Source: an uncultured Gammaproteobacteria bacterium | GTDB taxonomy: Bacteria > Pseudomonadota > Gammaproteobacteria > PS1 > Pseudothioglobaceae | Direction: 5' to 3' | Assembly: GCA_902509905.1 (NCBI GenBank) | Contig: CABWZI010000015.1 | Coordinates: forward strand, 1-37,273 | DNA: 37,273 bases | Part shown: positions 23,870 to 31,756 of the stretch, one piece after another | Position numbering within the stretch: the first letter of the stretch is position 1 | Layout: each line of letters opens with the position of its first letter | Translations under genes and position numbers: made by a program | The notes under the pieces: model-generated | What the model saw: only the letters and a program-made list of their open reading frames with translations | Told to the model about the DNA's origin: nothing | Database searches by the model: none

Positions 23870-24717
23870 TAATTACGTTTTTCTTTTGCTCCTTTGTAGA
23901 GTATCTCAGATAAATTTTCATTTGCTATCTTTCTTTGAGCAACAGTATTTGGATCCATATTGAACCTAGGTCGATCTAGCAACATGCCGTCATCATCTTG
24001 TCTTTTTTGACCTCTAACGTGAGTCCAAAAATTCCTCCCAACAATCTGTTTAACGTTATTAGGCATATAGGATTGAAGTGAGAAACCAATTCTCCTTTGA
24101 TTGCTGTTATTAGGTTGAGAGCCATGGATCACTGCGCCATGATGTATTGACATCTCCCCAGGCTGCAAAATAAGATCGACAGCCTTACTTTCATCAACAT
24201 CTTGAATCACTTGACCCCTAGTCAAAATATTATTTTCAGCAAAAGTATCTTCATGATTCTGGATTTTTGTTTTATGACTTCCCGCAATCATTGTCATGCA
24301 TCCTGTTTCTATATTGCTAGGGCTAAGTGCAATCCATGGGGTGGGAAAGTCCAAACTATCAAGGCCCATATAAGTTGCATCCTGGTGCCAACTAACGTAT
24401 TGCTTGGAAGATGGCTCTTTAATAAACATGACCGATGCCCAAAGAGAGATATCAGGTCCAATCAAATCCTCAATGGCATCTACAATGATTTTATTGTGAG
24501 CGAGCGCATCTAAAAAAGCAAATGAAAGATGTAGGTTGTTTCTGCTTTCAGAATTTATTTCTTCAGGAAACTCTTTTTCAACCTGTTCTAACTCGTCTTT
24601 GATGGATAAGGCTTCTTGTTCAGAAATAACCCTAATAGGACAAATAAAACCTTGATCATGGTATTGCTCAATCTGTAGTTTTGTTAAGACTCTAGGCATG
24701 ACTTTATTCACCCGCAT
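23866..24717 (-). CDS. Phytanoyl-CoA dioxygenase (PhyH) family Fe(II)/2-oxoglutarate oxygenase
   Basis: 283 aa, or 277 if the ATG at 24699 is used; neither has a strong ribosome site. The iron facial triad is His111 and Asp113 in VSWHQDATYMGLD and His198 in IHHGAVIHGSQPN, with the 2-oxoglutarate-binding Arg208/209 in NQRRIGFSLQSY. The TPWIALSPSNIETGCMTMI-type segment is the family core. PhyH relatives hydroxylate many small molecules, including ectoine, halogenated or lipid substrates; the target is not evident. The C-terminus ends in an Arg/Lys-rich tail. It is convergent with the alpha/beta hydrolase, with overlapping stops. Confidence 0.92.
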   Translation of the reverse strand: MRVNKVMPRVLTKLQIEQYHDQGFICPIRVISEQEALSIKDELEQVEKEFPEEINSESRNNLHLSFAFLDALAHNKIIVDAIEDLIGPDISLWASVMFIKEPSSKQYVSWHQDATYMGLDSLDFPTPWIALSPSNIETGCMTMIAGSHKTKIQNHEDTFAENNILTRGQVIQDVDESKAVDLILQPGEMSIHHGAVIHGSQPNNSNQRRIGFSLQSYMPNNVKQIVGRNFWTHVRGQKRQDDDGMLLDRPRFNMDPNTVAQRKIANENLSEILYKGAKEKRNY

Positions 24718-24814
24718 AAAATTGCCATTTTATTATAATAAAAAATTAATAACCATATTTTTTATATGAGTATATACTGAGCTTAACTGTAAAAAATTCT
24801 AAGAGAATATTACA

Positions 24815-25015
24815 ATGCCAAATCTATTTAATAAGCATCCAAATGAGGTCGGAGAAACTTACCTCCAACATCTCATTACTGCATGGAAGTACGGCTTTAA
24901 ATTATTTCGATTATTTGTGATTGCACTAATCCACGGAATATTTCCCTTTATTTTTAAAAAAACAGTCAGTGATAAGATCATCAAGATGGGAGACGAACTA
25001 AAGAAAAGAAAATAA
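24815..25015 (+). CDS. DUF6356 family small membrane protein
   Basis: 66 aa with the family shape: a HPNEVGETYLQHL N-terminal motif, one or two hydrophobic helices (about 24-50, containing LIHGIFPFIF) and a basic C-terminal tail. These match the short DUF6356 proteins of alpha- and gammaproteobacteria, which have no assigned function. An AAGAGA stands nine bases before the ATG. No neighbour suggests a role. Confidence 0.75.
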   Translation: MPNLFNKHPNEVGETYLQHLITAWKYGFKLFRLFVIALIHGIFPFIFKKTVSDKIIKMGDELKKRK

Positions 25016-25076
25016 ATTCGCTTAAAATTCATGAATACTTCATTTTTTTCTTAAGTATATTTACTAAAATTCGTTT

Positions 25077-25544
25077 ATGAAATCAATTTTAACTGCTTTA
25101 TTTATTTGTATTTTTAGTGCGAGCTCATTTGCTGCAATGTCTCCTCGTTTTTACGAGAATGAGATTCTCGGTAATTGGGTATGCAAAGATCTATGGCCTG
25201 GCTACTCAGCCTTTGAGGTGATCCGATACAAGAAAGATGGTACTTGGAATAGCTTTGGTGAACTTATCGTTGATTTCCCTATGGAAGAAAATAAGATTAA
25301 GGTTTTTTATAGTGCCTTGGGATCAGGCGTTTGGGAAATCGAGGGTCAAAATCTAACAAGCATGATTAACTCCATTGAAGTTACAAATAGGAATCATCCT
25401 TGGCTTGAAGAGTACTTTAGCTTGCAAGATGAATTCAAACTAAATGAAAAAAATTCAGAGGAAATAATTGTTCTTGCAGACGATTACATTAACCTTCAAC
25501 CGTCATCAGGAAAACCCTACGAATGCTATAAAGTTGAGATTTAG
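25077..25544 (+). CDS. Secreted protein of unknown function
   Basis: 155 aa with a signal peptide (MKSILTALFICIFSASSFAA, cleavage near residue 19-20). The mature part begins SPRFYENEILGNWVC and reads like a lipocalin-like or small beta-barrel fold (ILGNWVCKDLWPG, KKDGTWNSFGEL, GSGVWEIEGQNLTSMI), the G-x-W pattern being common to calycin-like domains. Two Cys (about 35 and 151) could form a disulfide. I do not recognise a named family. It abuts the minus-strand MazG-like gene: one stop codon directly follows the other. Confidence 0.7.
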   Translation: MKSILTALFICIFSASSFAAMSPRFYENEILGNWVCKDLWPGYSAFEVIRYKKDGTWNSFGELIVDFPMEENKIKVFYSALGSGVWEIEGQNLTSMINSIEVTNRNHPWLEEYFSLQDEFKLNEKNSEEIIVLADDYINLQPSSGKPYECYKVEI

Positions 25545-25895
25545 TTAATTGTCTCTATGATTGTATTTTTTTGAACTCCCTTTAGAGAGTTCAATTGGGT
25601 ATTTATTTCCATTTTCAATAAACTTCTCTTCAATTGCCTCCTCTAAATTAATCTTTAAAACGTCACAAAAGCGAATTAGGTACATGGCAATATCAGCCAC
25701 CTCACTTCGAATTGAGTCGAGCTGTTTTTGATCTGGAAAATTTGACTCTTCTAAAGTAAGCCACTGAAAAATTTCAACAAGTTCTGAAGCCTCGACACTC
25801 AGCGCCATGGACAGATTTTTTGGGCTGTGGAACTGCTCCCAATCTCTTTCTGATGCAAAATTACTTAGCTGTTTTTGTATTTTACTTATATCCAT
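25545..25895 (-). CDS. MazG-like nucleotide pyrophosphohydrolase (dCTPase type)
   Basis: 116 aa, the single-domain all-alpha NTP-PPase group (RS21-C6/DCTPP-like). The magnesium-binding E-x-x-E...E-x-x-D set is Glu35, Glu38 in SVEASELVEIFQW and Glu67, Asp70 in RSEVADIAMYLIRFCD. These enzymes hydrolyse non-canonical or excess (d)NTPs to the monophosphate and pyrophosphate, cleaning the nucleotide pool. It begins at the ATG at 25895 and ends back to back with the secreted protein gene. No special regulation is visible. Confidence 0.9.
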   Translation of the reverse strand: MDISKIQKQLSNFASERDWEQFHSPKNLSMALSVEASELVEIFQWLTLEESNFPDQKQLDSIRSEVADIAMYLIRFCDVLKINLEEAIEEKFIENGNKYPIELSKGSSKKYNHRDN

Positions 25896-25950
25896 ATACT
25901 CTCTTGTTTATTACAACTCTATTACAAAAAAAATTTAGTATACTTAACAC

Positions 25951-25968
25951 ACTTAAGATTTCTTAAGT
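25951..25968. promoter_or_regulatory. Inverted repeat ACTTAAG-ATTT-CTTAAGT upstream of membrane gene
   Basis: Perfect 7-bp arms around a 4-base loop, 24 bases before the ATG at 25993 and just upstream of an AAGGAG ribosome site. It could be an operator or a 5'-UTR hairpin; the A/T-rich stem would be weak as RNA. Confidence 0.35.
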
Positions 25969-25992
25969 ATTTATCAACTATAAGGAGTTGTT

Positions 25993-26382
25993 ATGAGTAT
26001 CCCGGTTCTTTGTCATATTTTTTTAATTTTGTTTGGTGGTTTCTTTGCGATACAGCTTTCTTTCAATTCAAAAAAGTTTGCAGAATCTAATCGAATGGAT
26101 TCACCACAGGCAGCTTTTGCTTTTAAACCAGCAGGATTTCTAATGTTTGGTTTTGTTTTAATGCTAATTGCCACACTACCAATGTTGCAAATTGGAGGCT
26201 TTAGTTCTGCAAAAGAAGTTGTTGCTGGTGTTGGAATTTTTACTCTTTTTGCGTTTATCTTTAACATGGGACTCGTGTTAAAGGTTTGGTCAACATTTGA
26301 TGGTGCTGACCATGAACCAAAAAATGCTATTAGGCCCTTAATACCTTTGATAGCAGTTATTATTTATTTTGTAACATCTTAA
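25993..26382 (+). CDS. Four-helix integral membrane protein, unknown
   Basis: 129 aa, with four hydrophobic segments (about 3-22, 46-69, 77-98 and 112-127). It is preceded by AAGGAG with ideal spacing. Conserved-looking spots are FNSKKFAESN and VWSTFDGADHEP between helices. It is followed 19 bases later by an NTF2-like gene with its own strong ribosome site, and then a terminator, so the two probably form a small operon. I do not recognise the family. Confidence 0.75.
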   Translation: MSIPVLCHIFLILFGGFFAIQLSFNSKKFAESNRMDSPQAAFAFKPAGFLMFGFVLMLIATLPMLQIGGFSSAKEVVAGVGIFTLFAFIFNMGLVLKVWSTFDGADHEPKNAIRPLIPLIAVIIYFVTS

Positions 26383-26401
26383 CTAATTAAAAGGAGACAT
26401 T

Positions 26402-26731
26402 ATGTCAGTATACAAAGCTCAAGAAGCAGCTAGAGAAGCGAATGATATGGAGGCTTATGCCGCCACTCTTCATGACGATTATCAATTTATCATGCACCTG
26501 GACAACTCAAAAAAAAATAAAGAAGAGGCAATGGAAATGTTTACATTTATGATGAACAGTGATGATTTCGTCACGCATGAATCTAGATGCCTATATGAAA
26601 GCAGCGAAGCTATGGTTACTCACGGTGTTATGAGTTTTCCAGATGGAACACGCGAGGCAGTTCTTGCTTTTCATGAAATAAAGGATGGACAAGTCATACG
26701 CATGGAGACTGGTGCAACTCTTCTTCCTTAA
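26402..26731 (+). CDS. NTF2/SnoaL-like protein
   Basis: 109 aa. The pattern of an initial helix (YKAQEAAREANDMEAYAATL), the HDDYQFIMHLDN strand and the late FHEIKDGQVIRMETGATL fits the SnoaL/NTF2-like cone fold, such as DUF4440-type proteins. These form small-molecule pockets used as isomerases or binding proteins; no catalytic residues can be chosen with confidence. AAAAGGAGAC precedes the ATG. It is cotranscribed after the four-helix membrane gene and is followed by a strong terminator hairpin. Confidence 0.75.
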   Translation: MSVYKAQEAAREANDMEAYAATLHDDYQFIMHLDNSKKNKEEAMEMFTFMMNSDDFVTHESRCLYESSEAMVTHGVMSFPDGTREAVLAFHEIKDGQVIRMETGATLLP

Positions 26732-26744
26732 AAAAGAGTTTGGC

Positions 26745-26787
26745 CTATCAAAAAAAGGCGCTTTTTAGCGTCTTTTTTATTTGATAG
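26745..26787 (+). terminator. Rho-independent terminator with extended stem
   Basis: AAAAAAGGCGC pairs with GCGTCTTTTTT around a 6-base loop (26751-26777; one G-T pair), and the outer CTATCA (26745-26750) pairs with TGATAG (26782-26787). The T run serves the upstream membrane/NTF2 pair. Confidence 0.85.
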
Positions 26788-26813
26788 AAGAAATTCTTAA
26801 GATTCATCTAGTA

Positions 26814-28067
26814 ATGAAACAAAATAATCTTTGGCAAGAAACCTCAGAAGAGAAACCAACCTTTAAATTGCTTGAAGGCACTGTGGAGTCAGATATAACT
26901 ATTGTAGGTGGCGGCTATACAGGCTGCTCTGCTGCCTTAACTGCCGCCGAAAATGGTCTCTCAGTATCTCTTATTGATCAACAAATTGGATATGGTGGCT
27001 CAGGTCGAAATGTTGGCTTAGTAAATGCAGGACTTTGGCTGCCCCCAGAAAAAGTGGAAGGAATTTTAGGTAAAAAAGATGGGATCAAGCTAAATGAGGC
27101 ACTAGCAACTGCGCCAGATCTTGTATTCAACTTAATCAATAAAAATAATATTAGCTGCAATGCTGATCGAGCTGGTACGCTCCATTGTGCGCATTCACAA
27201 AACGGCTTGAAAGACATTAAAAACAGATATCGCCAGCTTTCTGAACGAGGAGCTGAACTGAAAGTATTAGACAAGAATGAAACTGAGTTGGTTACTGGTT
27301 CATCTTCATTTCAAGGAGCACTTCTCAATGAAAAGGCTGGAACTATTAATCCACTTAGCTATTGCTTAGGATTAGCAAGAGTAGCGCAATCTAGAGGAGC
27401 CAATATTTTTGAGTCATCTCTTGCAACCAAAATTGAGTTTCATAATAATGAATGGATTACTCATACTGAGAAAGGATTGATTAAATCAAAGAAAATTTTG
27501 ATAGCGACAAATGCATATCTAAAAGGCATTTCAGGAATACCAACCGCAAAATATACGCCGGTTTTTTATTTTCAAGCAGCAACTAAACCCCTTCCAAAAG
27601 AGATTATAAAAAACATTTTGCCTAAATCTCATGGATGTTGGGATACAGCCACTGTTATGTCATCTTTTCGGTTAGATTGCGATAATCGCTTTATTATTGG
27701 AGGTATTGGCAATCTTGGCCAAAATATATCTAAAATTCATTCAAGTTGGGCAAAAAGAAAGGCTTATTCTTTGTACCCTTCTTTAAAAAATATTCCTTTT
27801 GAATGTTTTTGGGGTGGTGAAATTTCGATGACAGATGACCATATTCCCAAAATATATCGTTTTGGAAAAAACGCCTATTCTATCTTTGGTTACTCTGGAA
27901 GAGGGATAGGCCCTGGAACCTACTTCGGCAAATCTATAGCTGAGGTCTTTTGCAACGAAAATGAAGACTCACTACCTATAAGGCCAACTAGCAGTAACAA
28001 CCAGAGATTTAGCAGGATCAAAGGAAGTTTTATTGAACTTGGAGCAAAAATCAACCACTTGATTTAA
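26814..28067 (+). CDS. FAD-dependent oxidoreductase (DAO family)
   Basis: 417 aa from the ATG at 26814; a TTG at 26781 falls inside the preceding terminator and is rejected. The Rossmann FAD motif is VGGGYTGCSAAL (31-42) with the acidic ribose contact in SLIDQ, followed by the GSGRNVGLVNAG block typical of glycine oxidase, sarcosine oxidase, D-amino-acid dehydrogenase and gamma-glutamylputrescine oxidase. The C-terminal GYSGRGIGPGTYFGKSIAE is the second FAD contact. The likely role is oxidation of a C-N bond in an amine or amino acid; no signal peptide. It is convergent with a second, only distantly similar DAO-family enzyme, 9 bases apart. Confidence 0.9.
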   Translation: MKQNNLWQETSEEKPTFKLLEGTVESDITIVGGGYTGCSAALTAAENGLSVSLIDQQIGYGGSGRNVGLVNAGLWLPPEKVEGILGKKDGIKLNEALATAPDLVFNLINKNNISCNADRAGTLHCAHSQNGLKDIKNRYRQLSERGAELKVLDKNETELVTGSSSFQGALLNEKAGTINPLSYCLGLARVAQSRGANIFESSLATKIEFHNNEWITHTEKGLIKSKKILIATNAYLKGISGIPTAKYTPVFYFQAATKPLPKEIIKNILPKSHGCWDTATVMSSFRLDCDNRFIIGGIGNLGQNISKIHSSWAKRKAYSLYPSLKNIPFECFWGGEISMTDDHIPKIYRFGKNAYSIFGYSGRGIGPGTYFGKSIAEVFCNENEDSLPIRPTSSNNQRFSRIKGSFIELGAKINHLI

Positions 28068-28076
28068 AACCTGAGT

Positions 28077-29390
28077 CTACCTGTCTTTACCAACCCCTTT
28101 AAACCTTTGTTTGGTGACATACCATGCCCCTAAGTCCAATATAGGCTTTGGTGGAAGCCATTTAGCCTTCTCTATTGAGAGGCAGTCATGAACCAATTTT
28201 TCATCGCTGCCAAAAGCATAATCTGCAATAGCAAGACCAAAAGCAGTACCCTTAGTGATACCCGATCCATTGTAGCATCCAGCATAATAAAAATTGTTTG
28301 ATAGCCTTTTAAAGATATTTGTTTTATTTGCAGTAACTCCCTCTACACCAGAATATAGATGCTCAAAATTCACATGCCTTAACTCAGGAAATCTATTATT
28401 AAATGCCTGACGATGAATCACTTGCCTGCTTTTAAGCTGCTTATCATTTAATAAACTGTGATTATTGTATTCAGCTGTATTTCGTATTGAAATTCTCTTA
28501 TCTTCTGTAAGTCTGACCGTTGCTCCGCCGCTGTGAAGAGACAAAACCCCCCATGATGACTCTGTGCCAAGCAAATCAACCTCATCCTGATTTAATACCC
28601 GAGTAATACTTCCTGATAGTGTAACACCGACCACTCTCTGTTTATGTTTTCCATTTGCCAGAGGCTCATAATTACATGCCATGATAACGTTGTCTGCTTT
28701 GACAGATGATTTTGGAGTTTGTATTGTATTAATAACCCCTCTAGTAAGCTCCATAACTGGAGTATTTTCATAGAGCTCAACATTATGTGGAAGGCTATCA
28801 GCTAAACCAAAAACTAATTTAGCAGGTTGCACTAGAGCGCCCTTTTTAACCTTTACTCCCTTCTGGTACCAGCTTGTACCAAGCTCTAACTTAATTTGAT
28901 CTTTTGAAAGCTCTACATGCTCAATTTTTCTCTTTTGAAGATAATCTACAAACTGATCGCACTCGCCAGATGAATTTTTATCGGCAGCCATATGATAAAT
29001 TCCTGCATCTTTGTAATCGCAATCAATTTGATTTGCCTCAATTATCGATTTTAAAGATGTTAGACCAGTTTGATTAATGCGGTCAATCCTTTGATAATGC
29101 TCAAGCTGATTCTTTTGATATCCCCCAGAAAAGTGACTATGTGCGACCGCATATCCTGAGTTTCTTCCAGAAGCGCTTTGACCAATCTCTCTTGCCTCAA
29201 GCAAGACAATCTTTTCAGTTGGGTTGAGTTCTGCCAACCTTCTGGCGCATGAAAGACCTGTAAATCCAGCACCAATTACTAACCACTTCGTATCTATTTG
29301 AGTGGTTAGTTCTGACCGAGGCTCTCTTGGATGAATTAAATCAACCCAGCCCTTAGTTTCTTGATCAAAATTATGATGAGTTTGATTCAA
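28077..29390 (-). CDS. FAD-dependent oxidoreductase (PuuB/DAO-like)
   Basis: 437 aa. GAGFTGLSCARRL (40-52) is the FAD Rossmann motif, LLEAREIGQSASGRNSGY (63-80) the following DAO signature, and GCYNGSGITKGTAFG (near 377) the late FAD contact. The sequence style, with a leading WVDLIHPREP segment, recalls gamma-glutamylputrescine oxidoreductase and related amine/amino-acid oxidases. It is last in a minus-strand unit with the saccharopine-dehydrogenase-like gene (5 bases apart) and the racemase-family gene. Its substrate is probably an intermediate of the same pathway. Confidence 0.9.
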   Translation of the reverse strand: MNQTHHNFDQETKGWVDLIHPREPRSELTTQIDTKWLVIGAGFTGLSCARRLAELNPTEKIVLLEAREIGQSASGRNSGYAVAHSHFSGGYQKNQLEHYQRIDRINQTGLTSLKSIIEANQIDCDYKDAGIYHMAADKNSSGECDQFVDYLQKRKIEHVELSKDQIKLELGTSWYQKGVKVKKGALVQPAKLVFGLADSLPHNVELYENTPVMELTRGVINTIQTPKSSVKADNVIMACNYEPLANGKHKQRVVGVTLSGSITRVLNQDEVDLLGTESSWGVLSLHSGGATVRLTEDKRISIRNTAEYNNHSLLNDKQLKSRQVIHRQAFNNRFPELRHVNFEHLYSGVEGVTANKTNIFKRLSNNFYYAGCYNGSGITKGTAFGLAIADYAFGSDEKLVHDCLSIEKAKWLPPKPILDLGAWYVTKQRFKGVGKDR

Positions 29391-29395
29391 AGTAA

Positions 29396-30550
29396 TTAGT
29401 TCAGATGATCAATTAAGACAAAGTGATCACTTATTTCTTCAGCCTGTGATAACCAACGACTTACCAATTCCTTTTGGTGAGGTGCAGCAGTTACTCCAGA
29501 AGAGATTTCATTATCAAGAACTGCCTCAACAGCTAGCGCTACAGAACATGAAACTAGCTGTGCCATTGCGCTACCTTTTTGATTTCCTAGCGTATCCATA
29601 AGAAATTGTTTGTGCCAAACAACCTTTGAGTCATTTTCAACTTTTAACTCAACTGTGAGAATGACTCGATCAACCTCACCATCCTTATATGAATATTTAT
29701 CCCATAAATCATCACTAATTTCTTTTAAGCGAGACTCTGCAATGGAAGCATCTAAAGTATCGACTTCTGAAAAAATTTTGCTCCATGCATTTTTCCAGCC
29801 CTTATATCTAAGGGTCCCTCTTACAAATTGTTTAATCTTTAGGCCATCATTCATCTGGTATTGCTCAATAAATGGAAGCGAGTCACGATTAGGGTAAACC
29901 TCAAACTCATCTTCACCCCAAGGCATTGGAAGCGGATACAACTCTACAGACTCCCATGGCTTTGTCACCGTAAAAACTTCACCGTTACGAATACTCACAG
30001 AGGTTGACATTAAGGCCTTAAGTACACCCAGAGGGGACCAGCTAAACTTATAGCAAAAGTCATTTGGAACATCACTAAGACCTCCGCAGTAACTCAAAAA
30101 AGAATGTTGATTCTGTGCTGAAAATACAGATGCATTTTTGTAATCCTCAACCAAAGCATGTGACATACTATGATCAATTCCTGGATCCAATCCAACCTCA
30201 TTCACAAAACATAAGTCTTTTTCTTTTGCAGTGCTACTCAAATCTCTCATCTCATCTGAAATATAAGAGCTTGAGACAAAGTGTGCGTCCAGTGAAAGAC
30301 ATAGCTCAGCAACTGGAACATGAAAGTTTCCAGGAAGCATCGAAACAACCACATCGCCAGCATTAACATTTTGCTCAACAGTTTTGAGTGAAAATGGAAC
30401 AACTTTGTAATCTCCATTGACTTCAGACAAAGCTTCAAATGCTTTTTCTACTGTTCGGTTATATACAACTACACTATGTCCATTCTCAATCAACATTTTT
30501 AAACCTGGAATCGCTGAAAGCCCGGTCCCAAGCCAATGAATATTTGCCAT
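29396..30550 (-). CDS. Saccharopine dehydrogenase-like oxidoreductase
   Basis: 384 aa. The N-terminal Rossmann region HWLGTGLSAIPGLKML with VVVYNRT, the FVNEVGLDPGIDHSMSH block (about 115-131), and SYCGGLSDVPNDFCYKFSWS (about 152-171) are hallmarks of saccharopine reductase/dehydrogenase, where NAD(P)-linked enzymes make or break the aminoadipate-semialdehyde-glutamate adduct. A bacterial stand-alone copy could also act on other imine adducts. The start is supported by AGGAG seven bases upstream. Gene order on the minus strand is racemase-family, this gene, FAD oxidoreductase, with a 5-base gap to the latter, so a common catabolic role is likely. Confidence 0.85.
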   Translation of the reverse strand: MANIHWLGTGLSAIPGLKMLIENGHSVVVYNRTVEKAFEALSEVNGDYKVVPFSLKTVEQNVNAGDVVVSMLPGNFHVPVAELCLSLDAHFVSSSYISDEMRDLSSTAKEKDLCFVNEVGLDPGIDHSMSHALVEDYKNASVFSAQNQHSFLSYCGGLSDVPNDFCYKFSWSPLGVLKALMSTSVSIRNGEVFTVTKPWESVELYPLPMPWGEDEFEVYPNRDSLPFIEQYQMNDGLKIKQFVRGTLRYKGWKNAWSKIFSEVDTLDASIAESRLKEISDDLWDKYSYKDGEVDRVILTVELKVENDSKVVWHKQFLMDTLGNQKGSAMAQLVSCSVALAVEAVLDNEISSGVTAAPHQKELVSRWLSQAEEISDHFVLIDHLN

Positions 30551-30628
30551 TGATACTCCTCGAAATTATTATTTTACAAAATTTAATTTTTTACACTATT
30601 TCAAAGATTAATCTTAAAAAAATACTTT

Positions 30629-31657
30629 CTACTTTATAGGCCAAGTATCGCTCAGACGATATCCATTCGGAAAAGGATCTTCATCATCAAGATCAAGTTG
30701 ATGAGTGCCTGTGATCCACGCCCTTCCCTTTATTGATGGAATGATTGCAATTTGATTGCCAATTAAAACTTCTTCAACAATTTGACAGTCAAATCTTGAA
30801 TCAAGAATAGAGCGACCAATCATTCGATCGCCCTTCTTTAATTCTCCTTTGGCATGAAGAACTGCCATACGTGCTGAACAACCAGTTCCACAAGGAGATC
30901 GATCAAGTTTTCCTGGATCAATAACAACAGTATTCTTACTCACTTTAATACCACCTTCCTCAAAAATTGGGAGTGCAAATTCACAAAAAGAGATATGATT
31001 CCAGTCTTTATTTTCAGGATGTGAAAATCCTAATTGTTGATTTGCAGCGGCTGTTATTTTTGAGCCAACTCTTGCTAAATCTTTAGCCTCATCAGGTGTA
31101 ATATCAAAGCCAAGCTTTTTTGCATCAACCAAAACAAAGCTATCTCCACCGTAGGCAGTATCTACTCGGAGTGTCCCAACACCTTCAACCTCAAGGCTGA
31201 CATCAATTTTATCCGCAAATGACGCAACATTATGTATCTCTATACTCTTTGCTTTACCATTTTCGCAGTAGGCTTTAATTGGAACAAGGCCGCCAGGAGC
31301 TTCAAGGATAAATTCAGTGATTGGCTCCTGCATCGGAACAATTCCCTTATTCAGAATAACGGTTGAAACGCAGATCGAGTTTGAGCCTGACATTGGTGGA
31401 GTGTGCTCTGGCTCCATAACAATAAAACCTTGAACTGCTTTAGGATTTTTAGCAGGAACTAAGAGATTGATATGCTTAAAAACACCACCCCTAGGCTCAT
31501 TTAAAACGAATTGACGAAGTAACTGATCCTCATGAATCCATCTGGACTGCTCCCAAATTGTATTCCCAGGTGGGATCTCAACTCCTTCAATAATGACATT
31601 ACCTACCTCTCCTTCAGCATGACATGAAACGATTTCAATTGTCTTTTTGTTTTTCAT
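30629..31657 (-). CDS. Proline racemase/hydroxyproline epimerase/dehydratase family protein
   Basis: 342 aa. The family begins [13 protein letters not shown], with [19 protein letters not shown] around residue 90 and [13 protein letters not shown] around 252-263. In racemases and 4-hydroxyproline epimerases both acid/base residues are Cys; here the first is Ser90 and the second Cys256. In the family, Cys/Thr pairs mark trans-3-hydroxy-L-proline dehydratases, and Ser/Cys pairs are reported for hydroxyproline epimerase/dehydratase members, so this enzyme is more likely to act on hydroxyproline than to be a plain proline racemase. Divergent from the imine reductase by 99 bases and first in a unit with the saccharopine-dehydrogenase-like and FAD genes. 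Confidence 0.9.
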   Translation of the reverse strand: MKNKKTIEIVSCHAEGEVGNVIIEGVEIPPGNTIWEQSRWIHEDQLLRQFVLNEPRGGVFKHINLLVPAKNPKAVQGFIVMEPEHTPPMSGSNSICVSTVILNKGIVPMQEPITEFILEAPGGLVPIKAYCENGKAKSIEIHNVASFADKIDVSLEVEGVGTLRVDTAYGGDSFVLVDAKKLGFDITPDEAKDLARVGSKITAAANQQLGFSHPENKDWNHISFCEFALPIFEEGGIKVSKNTVVIDPGKLDRSPCGTGCSARMAVLHAKGELKKGDRMIGRSILDSRFDCQIVEEVLIGNQIAIIPSIKGRAWITGTHQLDLDDEDPFPNGYRLSDTWPIK

Positions 31658-31697
31658 TAGAATTAATCTTTATTTTTAAGGGCATGTTATCATTTTT

Positions 31698-31727
31698 TTG
31701 TAACTTGACTATTGAATTCCTTATACT
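31698..31727 (+). promoter_or_regulatory. Candidate promoter of Ldh-type reductase gene
   Basis: TTGTAA (31698-31703) and TATACT (31722-31727) with an 18-base spacer, 29 bases before the ATG. A nearby TTGACT at 31705-31710 is better as a hexamer but only 11 bases from TATACT, so its use is doubtful. Confidence 0.4.
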
Positions 31728-31756
31728 AAGCACTTTACTTACCAGATAGATTTGAA

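Noticed and set aside
25938-25943. A further GTATAC upstream of the four-helix membrane gene as part of the RHH regulon
   Set aside because: A single 6-base palindrome is expected about a dozen times by chance in a window of this size and composition; only the triple cluster at 22889-22941 is notable.
26781-26813. TTG start for the first FAD oxidoreductase
   Set aside because: It lies inside the hairpin of the preceding terminator; the ATG at 26814 is the reasonable start.
30604-30615. Perfect 12-base palindrome AAGATTAATCTT in the gap between the racemase-family and saccharopine-like genes
   Set aside because: No loop for a terminator stem and only A/T-rich symmetry, so chance is the simplest explanation.
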